Part shown: piece by piece, positions 36,162 to 47,021 of the stretch
Position numbering within the stretch: the stretch's first letter is position 1
Layout of the letters: each line of letters begins with the position of its first letter
From: Stropharia rugosoannulata
Taxonomy: Eukaryota; Basidiomycota; Agaricomycetes; Agaricales; Strophariaceae
NCBI GenBank assembly: GCA_028532985.1
Contig: JANCIK010000009.1
Coordinates: 2,294,001 to 2,358,000 of the forward strand
Direction of reading: 5' to 3'
Length of the DNA: 64,000 nt
Notes under the pieces: model-generated
The model's database searches: none
Told to the model about the DNA's origin: nothing
What the model saw: the letters and a program-made list of their open reading frames with translations, nothing else
Translations under genes and position numbers: made by a program

Positions 36162-37567
36162 AGTGTATGTTGTCAGCCAGTTTCTGCGTTTTGATGAAAA
36201 TCGCGTCGAGTCATGGCACATTGGCGCTGAGCCTTCAGTCCAGATGGGCCTCCGCACTCAATGCAAACTCAATGGGGCCATCTACGGCGGGACCGATTCT
36301 ATGAATACGGTTGATGGTGGCAAGTTCTGGCAAGTTGGCAACAAGTTGGTGGGAAGCCACGGAATTCCCGTTATGGACTTGTGAGAAGACAAACTGCTTA
36401 GTCATTCAAACTTTCAATGGTTCGGGTTCACTTGATTGTACTTGATTATTTTTGCCTCGTTGCTCTAACTTGTTTTGCCCCACTCACAACTTCTGGAGGT
36501 TAAATTTCGGGTATTTACTGGCTCCCAGACCTGAAAATGGACAAACGCGCACCCGGTGGTTTACAACGCCGTTTCTCGTATTGAATTTGGCATCATTGCC
36601 ACTGCATCAACTGGCATGCAAGACAATAAACCGATTCTGTCTCTTTCGAGATTCCTATTTTATATCCCGTCGGTGTGCTCTATCTGCGGTGCTGAAACGT
36701 GCTTTGTGGCATAGTACCAGCTCTATAGAGCAAGCTTCGAGGATGGCGTATCAGAAGCGCAGCGGAACAAAGAGGCTCAGCTCCATAGACACTCTATGAC
36801 ATCAACCATCTGCGCCGTTGCGCAAGTAGAGCCTTCGGAGCGATGATACAGGCGCAGCCTTTGCATGTGGGGCGACAATGTTGACGCCTTCCTTCTCTAG
36901 GCGATCTTAGGTGGCACCATCCGCTGAGACAATTTCTTCCTGCAGGCTCGACTACTATCTACTTCACTTCAATTGCGCCTAATCATCCATCATGGCTCCA
37001 CTCATCCTTCTAGCATTAATGGTGTCTGATGGGCACAAAACAGGAATGACAGTGCTATGCAGAGCTTCATGGGCCCATTTCAGACGGATAGTGTAGATTA
37101 TTTTCGCTGCCGTCGTACATTCCGGCCCATGCCCCCGCATAGCAAGTGCCTTCACATCATCTTATCAACGGCAAGCGAACTTTGGGCGTGCCATTTGTCC
37201 AGAAGTCGCTGGAAATATTCATAAAGCAGATGGAGTTCCGTAATGTGTGCGAGAGAATATAGAAATTTGCTGGTCTTACATAGCAAGATATGGGAGTGGT
37301 TAAAATTGCATACCTATTTTCGTTCAATGCTGCGTCTTCTGTGGAACAGGCGTAAGTATTTCCTATTTTACAAATATTTGACTAGCTGAATGCGATTGGT
37401 TCTGTTGACAGGCTTTCAGAGGCCCACAACCGGGTCAAGGAGTCGTCGCTCTTGAACTTATGTCATCGTGGTACTCTTTAGAGTCTATTGCGACTAACTG
37501 GCCCGTACGATAACCTATTTAACCGCTCGCTATCCGTCTTCATGCTATCCCAACTTCCAGCACCAGC
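36162..37567. other. Intergenic region upstream of the AA14 gene
   Basis: About 1.4 kb. A plus-strand frame at 36452-36799 has no domain and no convincing start or splice signals, so it is not called. CAAGTT is repeated three times at about 36320-36350. TATTTAA at 37516-37522, about 50 bases before the AA14 start, is the likely core promoter. Confidence 0.4.
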
Positions 37568-39034
37568 ATGTTCAAAACACTCACTGTTACTTTCTTGGCG
37601 GTTCTGCCATTCTTCCTGGTCTGCGTGAACGCTCATGCTGGCGCTTTTCACAGAAGTACGTCGAGTGCATCTCATTCTTATACGAGTCCTGATGATGTCA
37701 GGCATGTATTGCATGCGAGGGAACCAGGTTGGCGTCGATGACGAATACGCAACTGCTGCTGTTCAGCCACTGTTTAATGTGCGTCTTTTTTGAAACCTGA
37801 CGTACATTAATCTCATAGTCTCGTCCTAGCTCGCTCAATCGCAATGGTGGTTCCATGCCGTAAATAACGTGGGTGAATGCATACATCTTGACAATTGTAA
37901 GGCTCACGGCTGCGTATAGTGTGATCAATTCCCTCCTGACGAAGGTCAATTTCTTGAGCTGTGCGTACATGATTCAATACCTACTGGGTTATTAACCTAT
38001 CCGGTTGCTAGACCCGCCAATGGTGCCTTCACGGTCGAGCACGCGGTCAACCGCGTCTTTACCACTCTTGCTAACAACCCCATCCTTGGGACTTTCGTCG
38101 ACGGGCAGGAGCATCCTGACCTGGGGATTTCGAATGACGGGAAGCCCCCGGGCTCAGACTGTATCACCCAACCCAACAGTGAGGGCCGCCTTGTTTATTT
38201 GCTAGGCGCCCATCATGTCTAATTTTCCTTATCTTTTGTTTTTAGTTCATACCCAGAATCAAACGATGGCTGCTGGAACCGCATTTGCAATATCTTATGT
38301 GTCGGACTTGTCTGAAGTTACACAGGAAAATCTCGTCGTGTTTTCGGTGCTGTACAAGTGCGATTATACCTCTCTAAGTCATCTCTTCATTTTAACTAGT
38401 ATCTCATTTTTAGCACCCCTTGGAAGCGCATAGCGACATACTCTGTGCCTGACCTGCCACCGTGCCCCGCTGGAGGATGTATCTGCGCTGTATGTACCTC
38501 TTATCTTTCCGGATTGTGTAGTGACATGTTTTTGTTTTTGAATATAGTTCGGATGGCTGCCGAACGGGTAAGGCACTTAACTTTGCAAATATTTTTTCGC
38601 ATTGACTCAGTAAAACGCTCATATATAGATGCGGTGAACCGGACATGTATATGCAGGGGTTCCGCTGTGCAGTTACCGGGAGTAGTAACCCAGTACGCAC
38701 GATCAAGTATCCAGCCGCTGCCCCGCAATGGTGCGAGGAAGACTCGACGACATGCGTAAGCGGGGCGAAGCAGGTATGACTGTTTACACAATTTTTTATA
38801 ATAATAAAAGTCTGCCATTTTAACTTATTGATGCCTTCTACAAGATGATTTACTGGTCCCAAGCGGAGGGTAACAATGTGGTAGTCAGTGGCAATGACAA
38901 GTTCGGAAACCCCAAATCTCCCGGCTACAACATGAAGATGGGCTTTGCGAACGGTGCGTAGCAGTAACCCGAGTAAATCAGGTGGCTGAATAGAAGCTGT
39001 TTTAGGCGCCCAAACAGACATATTCTCAAACTAG
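37568..39034 (+). CDS. AA14-family lytic polysaccharide monooxygenase (secreted)
   Basis: Eleven exons, 37568-37655, 37702-37778, 37830-37868, 37920-37960, 38012-38178, 38246-38357, 38414-38489, 38548-38567, 38629-38773, 38845-38953 and 39006-39034, join in phase to 300 aa. Residues 1-22 are a signal peptide; cleavage after VNA leaves His23 as the mature N-terminus, as required for a copper histidine brace. Diagnostic pieces follow: [66 protein letters not shown] and [11 protein letters not shown]. These match AA14 enzymes, which in white-rot fungi oxidatively cut xylan bound to cellulose. Many conserved Cys suggest disulphides. The length is at the short end, and there is no carbohydrate-binding module. 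The activity is inferred from the family. Confidence 0.85.
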
Positions 39035-40069
39035 TAGAACTCTGACGGATTGTAATCTGTACTCGTCAGATTAATTGTGTTGTTTAGCAGTAGACATACG
39101 TGAGTGTGATAACACTCCTTTTACTTTCAAAGAAACTTATCATAGCATCCAGATCTTAGTACTTTATACAGCTAGGAGACTGGAACAGACTGGAACTCGT
39201 GATTACCTTTGCAGATGTGTATCCCTGATAGAAATTGAATAACGCCATCGATCATATGGATCCTTTAGAAAGCGCGTGATAGAAGCAGAGGTCAACAGGT
39301 GCACGTACTTATGCTTGCTCAGCGGACATCTTGTGATTTGATATGACCTTGTGCTTATCTCAAACTGTAGTCGCGTTATGAAAGGTTTCTACTACTGCCT
39401 TCTTCCGCCTTTCAGACGTTTAACATGGTCAAGCAACAGCACTCTAAGGTGCTCTGGGGAACTGAAGCCGCCGTCTATTCTCAGCACATATTAATGCTCG
39501 TCCTTGACGGTTACGACGTTGCGAACTTGCACAGAATATCACTACGAAGAAGACGTGAAGTGCCATACTAATCTGCAATCAATTTTGGATTTGAATTGCC
39601 TCTTCTCTAAACGATTCGGGCGCATGCTAAAGGTCGGACAATCCTATTATACGCCATGAAGGAGTCTTATTTATAGACCTTATCGGCATTATGGGCGCCT
39701 TGGCATCGTGCGCATCATTCTTGGTTCTTCAAGGCCTTGCAACGCACGGCGCTTGGCTACAACTTGGCAGTCATCCCCATACATTGCGACGTGAGCTATT
39801 TTTAGCACAACTTGTGGATGCGCCTTCGCGCGCCATTTAACTTTGACACTAACTAACTTTGTAGCATGGTGATCTGCAATTTATCGTCACTCTATTGCGA
39901 TAGTCACGTCGCGCTCCTTATCTGACCTCATGCGCACACCCGATCCTTGGTTCTCCTCAACTTTTGATTGCAAATTATTCCGGATGCCCACTGCCCCCAC
40001 TCCCCTATAAATGCAGAGCGGTTGAGCAGCATTGTCCCATTGAAGTTTGCTATCTTCGCCGCCTTCAAC
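39035..40069. promoter_or_regulatory. Intergenic region with TATA box of the peptidase gene
   Basis: About 1 kb without a gene. CTATAAAT at 40005-40012 lies about 60 bases upstream of the peptidase start, a good TATA position for a highly expressed secreted protein. Confidence 0.5.
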
Positions 40070-41338
40070 ATGCGTTCTTCAACTCTCACCGGGGCATTCC
40101 TCTCTCTGGCATCGTTTGTGGCTCTTGCCTCGGCGTCGCGCTCGCTGTCCCTCACTGCTGCCGGTGCGTAGGGCTCTCGTTCTACGCTGATTTGTAGTGC
40201 TAATTAGAAGAACAGGGCCTGCCTCGGTTGACTCAGTGGAGAGCTTAAAGATTGCTACGACTCTCACCAACACTGGTGATGAGACGCTCAAGATCCTTAA
40301 TGACCCCCGTGGGCCACTCAACAAGCTCCCCACCGACACCTTCGCAATCACCGACGCAAATGGTGCTCAACCTTCCTTCACCGGTGTCAAAGTCAAATAC
40401 GTCCCTAAGACTGCCGTAGAGGCCGGTGATTACACCGTGCTCGCCCCCGGCGAGTCCATCTCGATCGAGCATAACCGTACGCCTGCCCCTGTCCTGTCGC
40501 TCTGGAAGATGCTAATCCGGATGTTGATATTTTACAGTCGCGCACACTTACAACTTCACGAAGTCTGGCGCAGCGAGTTACGACTTCCACCCGCACAATG
40601 CATTCATGGTGGTCAACGACGACGCGACAATCTCAACGATCTACGCGGAGTCGTCTGCGCACGCCGCGCGCGTGTCGGGCAAGCTCGCCTCTGTGCGCTC
40701 CACGCCCACCCTTGGAAAGCGCGCAAGCTACAACGGTTGCTCGTCCTCGCAGCAGAGCGCGCTCGTCTCAGCTGCGTCGGCGGCCCAGTCGTACGCCGCC
40801 GCTGCCTCGTCATATGCTGCGACGCACACAGCTGCGAGCCCGCGTTATACCACCTGGTTTGGCGCGTACACCGCCGCGCGCCACACCACGGTCGCGTCGC
40901 ACTTCAGCAAGATCAGCTCTAACACCTTCTCGTCGTTCACCTTTGACTGCACGTGCACGGACAGCGGTACCTATGCCTACGTATACCCCGACACGTACGT
41001 TTCTTCCGTGTCATAGACTGGTTTTTAGGGACTGATAATGGATCTTACAGCTTCGGACATATTTACCTCTGCGGTGCCTTCTGGAATGCCCCGACCACTG
41101 GAACTGACTCCAAGGTAGTGATCCTCTATTATGTACCTGCATAAGGCGCTGACTTCCATTTGTCTAGGGTGGAACTATTGTCCACGAGTCTTCCCACTTT
41201 ACTTCGAATGGTGGCACCCAGGATAACACTTATGGACAGACTTCTTGCAAGTCATTGGCCAAGAGCAACCCCGCTTCGGCCGTTCAGAACGCCGACTCGC
41301 ATGAATACTTCGCAGAGAACAACCCTTCGCTTACTTAA
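40070..41338 (+). CDS. Peptidyl-Lys metalloendopeptidase, M35 aspzincin family (secreted)
   Basis: Exons 40070-40163, 40216-40476, 40538-40994, 41051-41114 and 41168-41338 give 348 aa. There is a signal peptide (about 1-22, AFLSLASFVALASA), a propeptide, and a Lys-Arg site before ASYNGCSSSQ (about 180), leaving a mature enzyme of about 168 aa, the size of the known fungal peptidyl-Lys endopeptidases. The zinc site is HESSH at 298-302 with the aspzincin Asp in GGTQDNTYG (Asp311). The phrases RYTTWFGAY, FDCTC and IYLCGAFWNAPTTGTDS fit the family. It should cut proteins on the N-terminal side of lysine outside the cell. It follows the AA14 gene on the same strand, consistent with a secreted degradative function. 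Confidence 0.9.
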
Positions 41339-42454
41339 TTAGTCAGTAACAAGTACAATTGTGTAACAGTTATGTAGATAAAAAATTGCATTGTTTTGTA
41401 GATGTTTCTGGAGTACATTTTGACTGCAACTAAGATATGATTCTAAATTATGTTGTTTAATGATACAATGCTTTGACGATGTCTCGCTGCTCAAAAATCT
41501 CCTTGCCGCCGGTGCGCGGGCCCTTGTAACTGGGCTGTAATTCCTACCCAAATAAGGTAATAGATATGCCTGTTTAGGGAGACTTATGTTTATCATCCAT
41601 CGTTTCCTACCATGCACTCCGTTTGCAGTTGCCATTATAGCTTTAAATCTGGGGCAAGATAAATTCATTTGTATCTAGGTTAATGTCCTACTATGTGGCA
41701 CTGTTTATCTCTGGACTCTACTCCGCCGAGCCGTTAAATTCATTTGAACTTGCCCTTGCTCTCTGCATTGTTAGGATACGAATAATACGTTTATCCCAAG
41801 ATCTTTAAGACCTTTTGGGGATGGAAAGCCTTTCTCCTTCCTCGTAATCAATATATCTAAGTACTTTTTCCTTGGCTTTTTCTTGCCATGAGCAAACCGA
41901 GAGCCCACGTCCACATTATCACCGACCCCATGGTAGAATTAAATACCTGTCACAGGCCGAAGTCATAGAGAGGTACTCAGTAGTACTCACCTTAACTCAC
42001 TTTCGAGTTGTATTGAGACAAAGATTGGGGATTGATTGGGGAGACCACCAGCAAGTCACATTTTGATGGATCCCCAAAGGCACTTCGTTACATAAGCTGA
42101 TGGCATGACATCCTTGTTGGATCCGATTACATGCATTTCGTCACCCTGCACTTGCGGCACGGAACGTCCTGAAATATGCTTTCTGCTGTTCCTCTTACGA
42201 CCTCCGGCTGACAGAAAGCACGTTTAGACGAGCCGCACTCATTAGAGCCGTCTCTTAAATTCTAAAAACGACAGACATCTCAGTTTGCCTTATTCAACAT
42301 CTACTCTACCGCCGGAAGCCGCCTCGTCTTCCACACACGCCGCGCCGCGCTCCCTGTGCTCGCCTCGCGGCTTTCAATACCTTCCTGACACGTTTCAAAT
42401 GACCCAGCGTCTCACGTTCCTCTCAACGATCTGACTATTCTTCTCCTCTTTCTA
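41339..42454. other. Intergenic region
   Basis: About 1.1 kb between the peptidase and the small membrane-protein gene. The reading frames present are short and unconserved in look. No RNA gene seen. Confidence 0.4.
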
Positions 42455-43302
42455 ATGCACGTCGAGTCCATAGCAGCCAAGCGGTCGTTGACTTTAGAGT
42501 CGTCTGCTACGGAGCATGTAATGCTTCTGCTGAGCCAAGATGGAGCGGTCAATGAGCTGGAGGTGCCGCTGGACACTATAGGTGCGTCGTGCCCTCAGTA
42601 CTTTTCGTTGTCTGCGCTCAGCCTCCACTCTCATCTAGTGGAGCGGCTACTTCATCTGATGACTGCAGTATGGTCGTGGCTCGTACATACTCTTCCAGAC
42701 CGACGTAAGTAAACGACCTTCGTCAATTTTTTTCTATGGTGTCTTAATCCTTGAACACATAAATCCGACGACTGCAGTATGGCATATTTTTTGCATATCA
42801 GCCTCGTGGACATTCCAAGCATTTTGGAGTGCAGGCTCTTATGGTATGAACAAACTCGGTTCTCCGCGCGTCCCCGAGCCGACGCTGATCCTTGGTTTTA
42901 GTCCGATGCCATCCCCATCCATTCCATATTCTGGGCTGGTCACTTTTCTTTGGGCCGATAATTCTCCTCGTCCCCTTTCTGCTTCTCCTAGAACTCCTCA
43001 TCCTTATTCTGTTCCAGCTCGGTTTTTTGTCGCACGGGCTAGCATTAGGTGTGTACACCCCTTCAGAGAGTGATCTTCAAACTGTATCTTAAAAGTTCCG
43101 TTTAGGTCCAGTGGAGGATCGTTTCGATTCACTAAAAGAGTATTTCATGGAATGGCGCGAAGGCATCTTCGCCACCATCGAACACTGGACTGCAACGTTC
43201 AATACATGGACAACAAAATATCCACTGTTGCTGATATTACGTCTTTTGGGTGGTAGTTTAGGCCTTTTCATTTTTATTCAGTTATACACGGGATGGAGGT
43301 AG
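42455..43302 (+). CDS. Small membrane protein of unknown function
   Basis: Exons 42455-42581, 42639-42704, 42778-42843, 42902-43048 and 43106-43302 join in phase to 200 aa. The centre holds a long hydrophobic stretch (LGWSLFFGPIILLVPFLLLL then ELLILILFQLGFLSHG), probably two membrane helices, and the C-terminus has LLILRLLGGSLGLFIFIQLY, a third. Between them lies a soluble amphipathic region (EDRFDSLKEYFMEWREGIF). I do not recognise a named domain; the pattern suggests an endomembrane protein conserved in agaricomycetes. The start ATG is the first in an open frame. It is convergent with the BTB gene. Confidence 0.65.
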
Positions 43303-43499
43303 GTATATATATTATAGACTTGATTGGATTTTCTTTCCAAATTAATGAACACGAATGTTGGTCAATGGCCATTGGCATACATAAAGAATAACAAAAGACG
43401 TATAATAATTTAAAGCTACTTACTCTGTTAGTGATGTCTAATATATATATAAATACCGGTGAGTCTGTAAATAATGCTAGAGAAATACGAGGCAGTAGA

Positions 43500-44798
43500 C
43501 TACTCTGGATCTGCCACCGCAGGTTCCACACCGAGGAAGTGATCCTGCAAAGTGTCGTCAAGGTCTTGAGCCATCTCGTCTAATTTAGATCTTGCGCAGG
43601 GACATTCAGAGGCTTTAGCCTTGTTGAGGTCGTCGGTCAGTTTAACCAAAAATCCGACAGGGTCAAATTCGTAGTCCAGCCTTTTAGCTATATGTTCTCG
43701 CCAAATGCGTTTCCACTCCCTGCTGCAGGTATGCGTTGCGGGACACGCAAAGCTGTGGTGCAAAGACTTCCTTACAGTGCAGTCCCAGTAGTGCTGGAGG
43801 GACCAATAACCCTGAAATAGTGTCATTTTTTGATTGAGAGAGAGTTGCTTCGGATCGGAAAGGTGCGCGGTCGAGCCTTCCACCTCTAACACCTCTATTC
43901 GTGTCATTTCTTTGTAGAGTAGCTCTCCTTGGAATATGCGGTCGTTGAAGCGTTCTGCGGCATTGAGAGCAAAGGTGATGGGCTCGTCAGGCTTCACTTC
44001 AAGGCGGTGAAGCCAGATTGTATATACGCTCTCCCTGAGTTCTGGGGTGTTCCCTTCATGCGCTGTTCTTAGCAGCTCCTCCAGCCGCGATTCAGGACAG
44101 TTCAGGAAGTAGTCGGTAACCCGGGGACGATCGGTTTTGCGGAGGTGCGTTTCGAGCAAGCCACGAGCCCATTCTTCGTGAGAATCGAAGTGGTACTTGC
44201 GCACAATTATAAAACAAGCAACCAGCTTCTCAATGTCTGCCGTTTCCGAAGACATCTGATCCTTGAAAACGGTTGGACTATACATCAAAAGCTGGTTAGC
44301 GAATTATTATAGAGATTACGCGCAGAAAGCTCTCACAGTGCGTAGCTGACCCAGCACAGTGCTCTGAAGTCCTCAACTGAGTCATCCAGTATAAGCGGGT
44401 TCTCGTCTGAGAACGGCTCGTACACGGAGTTTCCTTGTGGCATAATGAACATATCGGAGAACGTGGATGAGTCCCTTTCCAGCAAGAAGCGATGTACCTG
44501 TGCCAGAAGTTAAACCATAAGCATAAATTAACAGAAACGACGTGAAATAGGTGCAGACCTTAAATAATACATTCTGAATTCGTATGACTGTATCACCATC
44601 GTCTTTGTAGTAAATTTCATCCTTAACGATAGGCGGTCCATTGTAAACGGGTGCAGGTTCCGCGGTACTGTTGCCAGGCTCTTGGACGTCGGGCTCCGAC
44701 TTGACTTCAACGAAGTCGTCTAGCCTTGGGCGTTTCCTTGGGGAGCCTTCTTTATGATCCATAGTATCACTTGTCTCCTGATGATTAACTTCCATCAT
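43500..44798 (-). CDS. BTB/POZ-like domain protein, copy 1
   Basis: Three exons, 44798-44559, 44497-44337 and 44277-43500, give 392 aa. After a polar N-terminus with a nuclear-looking basic patch (SPRKRPRLDD), the BTB fold starts at DEIYYKDDGDTVIRIQNVLF and continues in VHRFLLERDSSTFSDMFIMP, ILDDSVEDFRALCWVSYA and KLVACFIIVRKYHFDSHEEW. The rest is the helical tail usual for the large agaricomycete BTB family. BTB domains dimerise and often bind Cul3, but no partner can be assigned. Its exon layout (240, 161 and 778 nt) parallels copy 2 at 49013. It is divergent from eIF3i across 200 bases. Confidence 0.82.
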
Positions 44799-44998
44799 GA
44801 AAATTCGTATTCAGAGTATAAGGCAAAATGAGTAACAAGATAGTAGTCGTAAATAAAGGTGCAGGGACGCGACCCCAGCGCGTCCCGCCAATTTATCAGA
44901 TCAGTCGGGCATCCCCATTTGGAAAAAACCACGTGACCACGAAAACTCTTTCCCTCTTGAATCTCCATCACCTTTTCCACTTTGATATCAACACAAAA
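44799..44998. promoter_or_regulatory. Bidirectional promoter between BTB copy 1 and eIF3i
   Basis: Only 200 bases separate the two start codons. A CACGTG E-box in the context CCACGTGAC lies at 44930-44935, about 130 bases from the BTB start and 65 bases from the eIF3i start; CACGTGAC is the Cbf1-type consensus. Shared regulation is an inference. Confidence 0.45.
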
Positions 44999-46404
44999 AT
45001 GGTCAGTTTCAATAGTGATCCCTTCCAGGAGAGCAAACTGATTATAATTCATTAGCGCCCCATTCTCTTGCAAGGTATGCACCAGCTTACCACCCACCCT
45101 TGCTACATACTCATCCGGCAACGATGTAATTTGAATAGGTCACGAACGTTCTCTGACGCAGATCAAGTTCAACGCAGAAGGGGACCTTCTCTTCACTTGC
45201 TCGAAGGACAACGTCATAAATGTCTGGTATTCGCACAACGGGGAGAGATTAGGCACATATGAGGGCAATAACGGTACCGTTTGGACGGTGGACGTCGATC
45301 GTGCGTTGTATCCCCTCAATTCGGACATGAGTCAATGCCTGATCAGTGTTTTCCAGCCCAATCAAAATTTATGATTTCGGGTGCCGCTGATAATACTCTG
45401 CGACTCTGGGACGTGCAAACGGGCAAATGCCTATTCACATGGGAGTTCCCGACGGCTGTGAAGCGCGTGGCGTTTAACGAGGCTGGGACGCAAGTCGTGT
45501 GTATAACGGAACAGCGCATGGGACACCAGTGTGCTATCCGGGTTTTCAATATCAATGCTGAAGAACCCACAAAACGTACGTTTGTTTCTCTGCAAATGAC
45601 CTGTCGACGATCGTCTTACTTTGCATGCAGAATCGAAAGAACCTTTGTACATGTTCAACCCCATCGGTTCGAAGGCGACTGTGTGCGCGTTCACACTGAC
45701 TCCGAATGTCATCATTACCGGTCATGAGTCAGGGAAGGTTGCGCTTTTCAACGTGAAAACGGGCGAGGAAATCGATAACAACGAGAGGGCGCATAGTGAA
45801 GTCGTCACTGATCTGCAGATGAGCAAGGACTGGACATACTGCATTACCAGCAGCAAAGACAAAGCTGCACGAGTACGTTTGTCTCATTCTCGGCGTTTAT
45901 TCAGCGGTACCGACGAGCCTGCCGACTAGATACATGATACCAAAAACCTGATGGTTATCAAAACCTTCAACACGGAAACGCCCTTAAACAGCGCGGCCAT
46001 CGCACCCAATCGACCATTTGTGAGTTCTTCTGCCGCTACTCCAGCAGTACATGCCTTCTTATCAACTCTACTCGCAGGTCCTGCTAGGAGGAGGTCAGGA
46101 AGCCATGAATGTCACGACTACGTCAGCACGTCAAGGAAAGTTTGAGACCCGGTTCTGGCATAAGGTGCTCGAAGAGGAGGTTGGCCGCGTCAAGGGGCAC
46201 TTCGGCCCTATTAATACGTGCGTAACTGGCGTCATTTCATTTTAGGTCCTTGCTAATGCGATTTGGGGCCTCATCAGCATTGCCATCCACCCCGCCGGCA
46301 CCTCCTATGCATCCGGAGGCGAGGACGGTTTCGTGCGCGTACACCACTTCGACGACCCATATTTCAAGGCGAAGCCGTATGGAGACCTGGAGATCATAGA
46401 TTAG
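44999..46404 (+). CDS. TIF34: Translation initiation factor eIF3 subunit i
   Basis: Eight coding exons, 44999-45001, 45056-45074, 45139-45300, 45357-45575, 45631-45872, 45930-46019, 46078-46217 and 46278-46404, give 333 aa. The first exon contributes only the ATG: ATG|GTCAGT opens an intron, and splicing to 45056 restores [19 protein letters not shown], the expected N-terminus. The protein is a seven-bladed WD40 propeller ([82 protein letters not shown]) that scaffolds eIF3b and eIF3g on the 40S ribosome. [20 protein letters not shown] is a family hallmark. The length is normal. Confidence 0.93.
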
Positions 46405-47021
46405 TACATTTGTTACCTAGCTGGTATAACCCCGGCGCGTGGAATGAGTTGCCCAAAATCTTCTGACTGCACTGCGCCTTGCCTCTTTCGCGTGGATTTG
46501 CACCGGGAAAGCTGTGCTCTGCTGAAATCGCTTCTGGAGAGAACGTGATGACGCGGGTAATTAAATATAATCTGTAGCCACCAGAGCCGATCTAGATTAT
46601 GGCCCAACCACATGTGTACCGTGTGTTGTAAATGTGTCTTCCAGCTTCCAGGCATTTTCCAGAGTCGTCTGCCGTTATTCTACAAATTGCATATCTTCTG
46701 TAACATTCGGGATAACAGTCAGAAACCATCAGTTAACAGGGTAGAAGCCCTCTAGCAACTGGGTAAGCTAAATGTGAGGTGGATTACTTTTAGTGTAGCC
46801 ATTGTTCATCTGTTGCAACAATGATGCGGCAGGCATGAATGATGATGGCGTAGAATTGAGGGGCCATATGGAGTAAGGGACAAACACGGTACGCCGGAAG
46901 AGTTGTGCCATTATTGTGGTGGTTTTATTTCTTATCCACAACCAACTTCCCTCCTCACTCATATCTTTACGACCATCTCCCGTTTATCTGACTCTTGCTA
47001 CGCAAGTAGACTTTGCCATTC
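46405..47021. other. Intergenic region
   Basis: About 620 bases between eIF3i and the secreted-protein gene. No gene seen. Confidence 0.4.

Noticed and set aside
36452..36799. 115-codon plus-strand frame
   Set aside because: It has no domain, no splice context and an ordinary random composition in an intergenic region.
43435..43455. (TA)n run
   Set aside because: A short AT microsatellite in a 3' flank; nothing suggests function.
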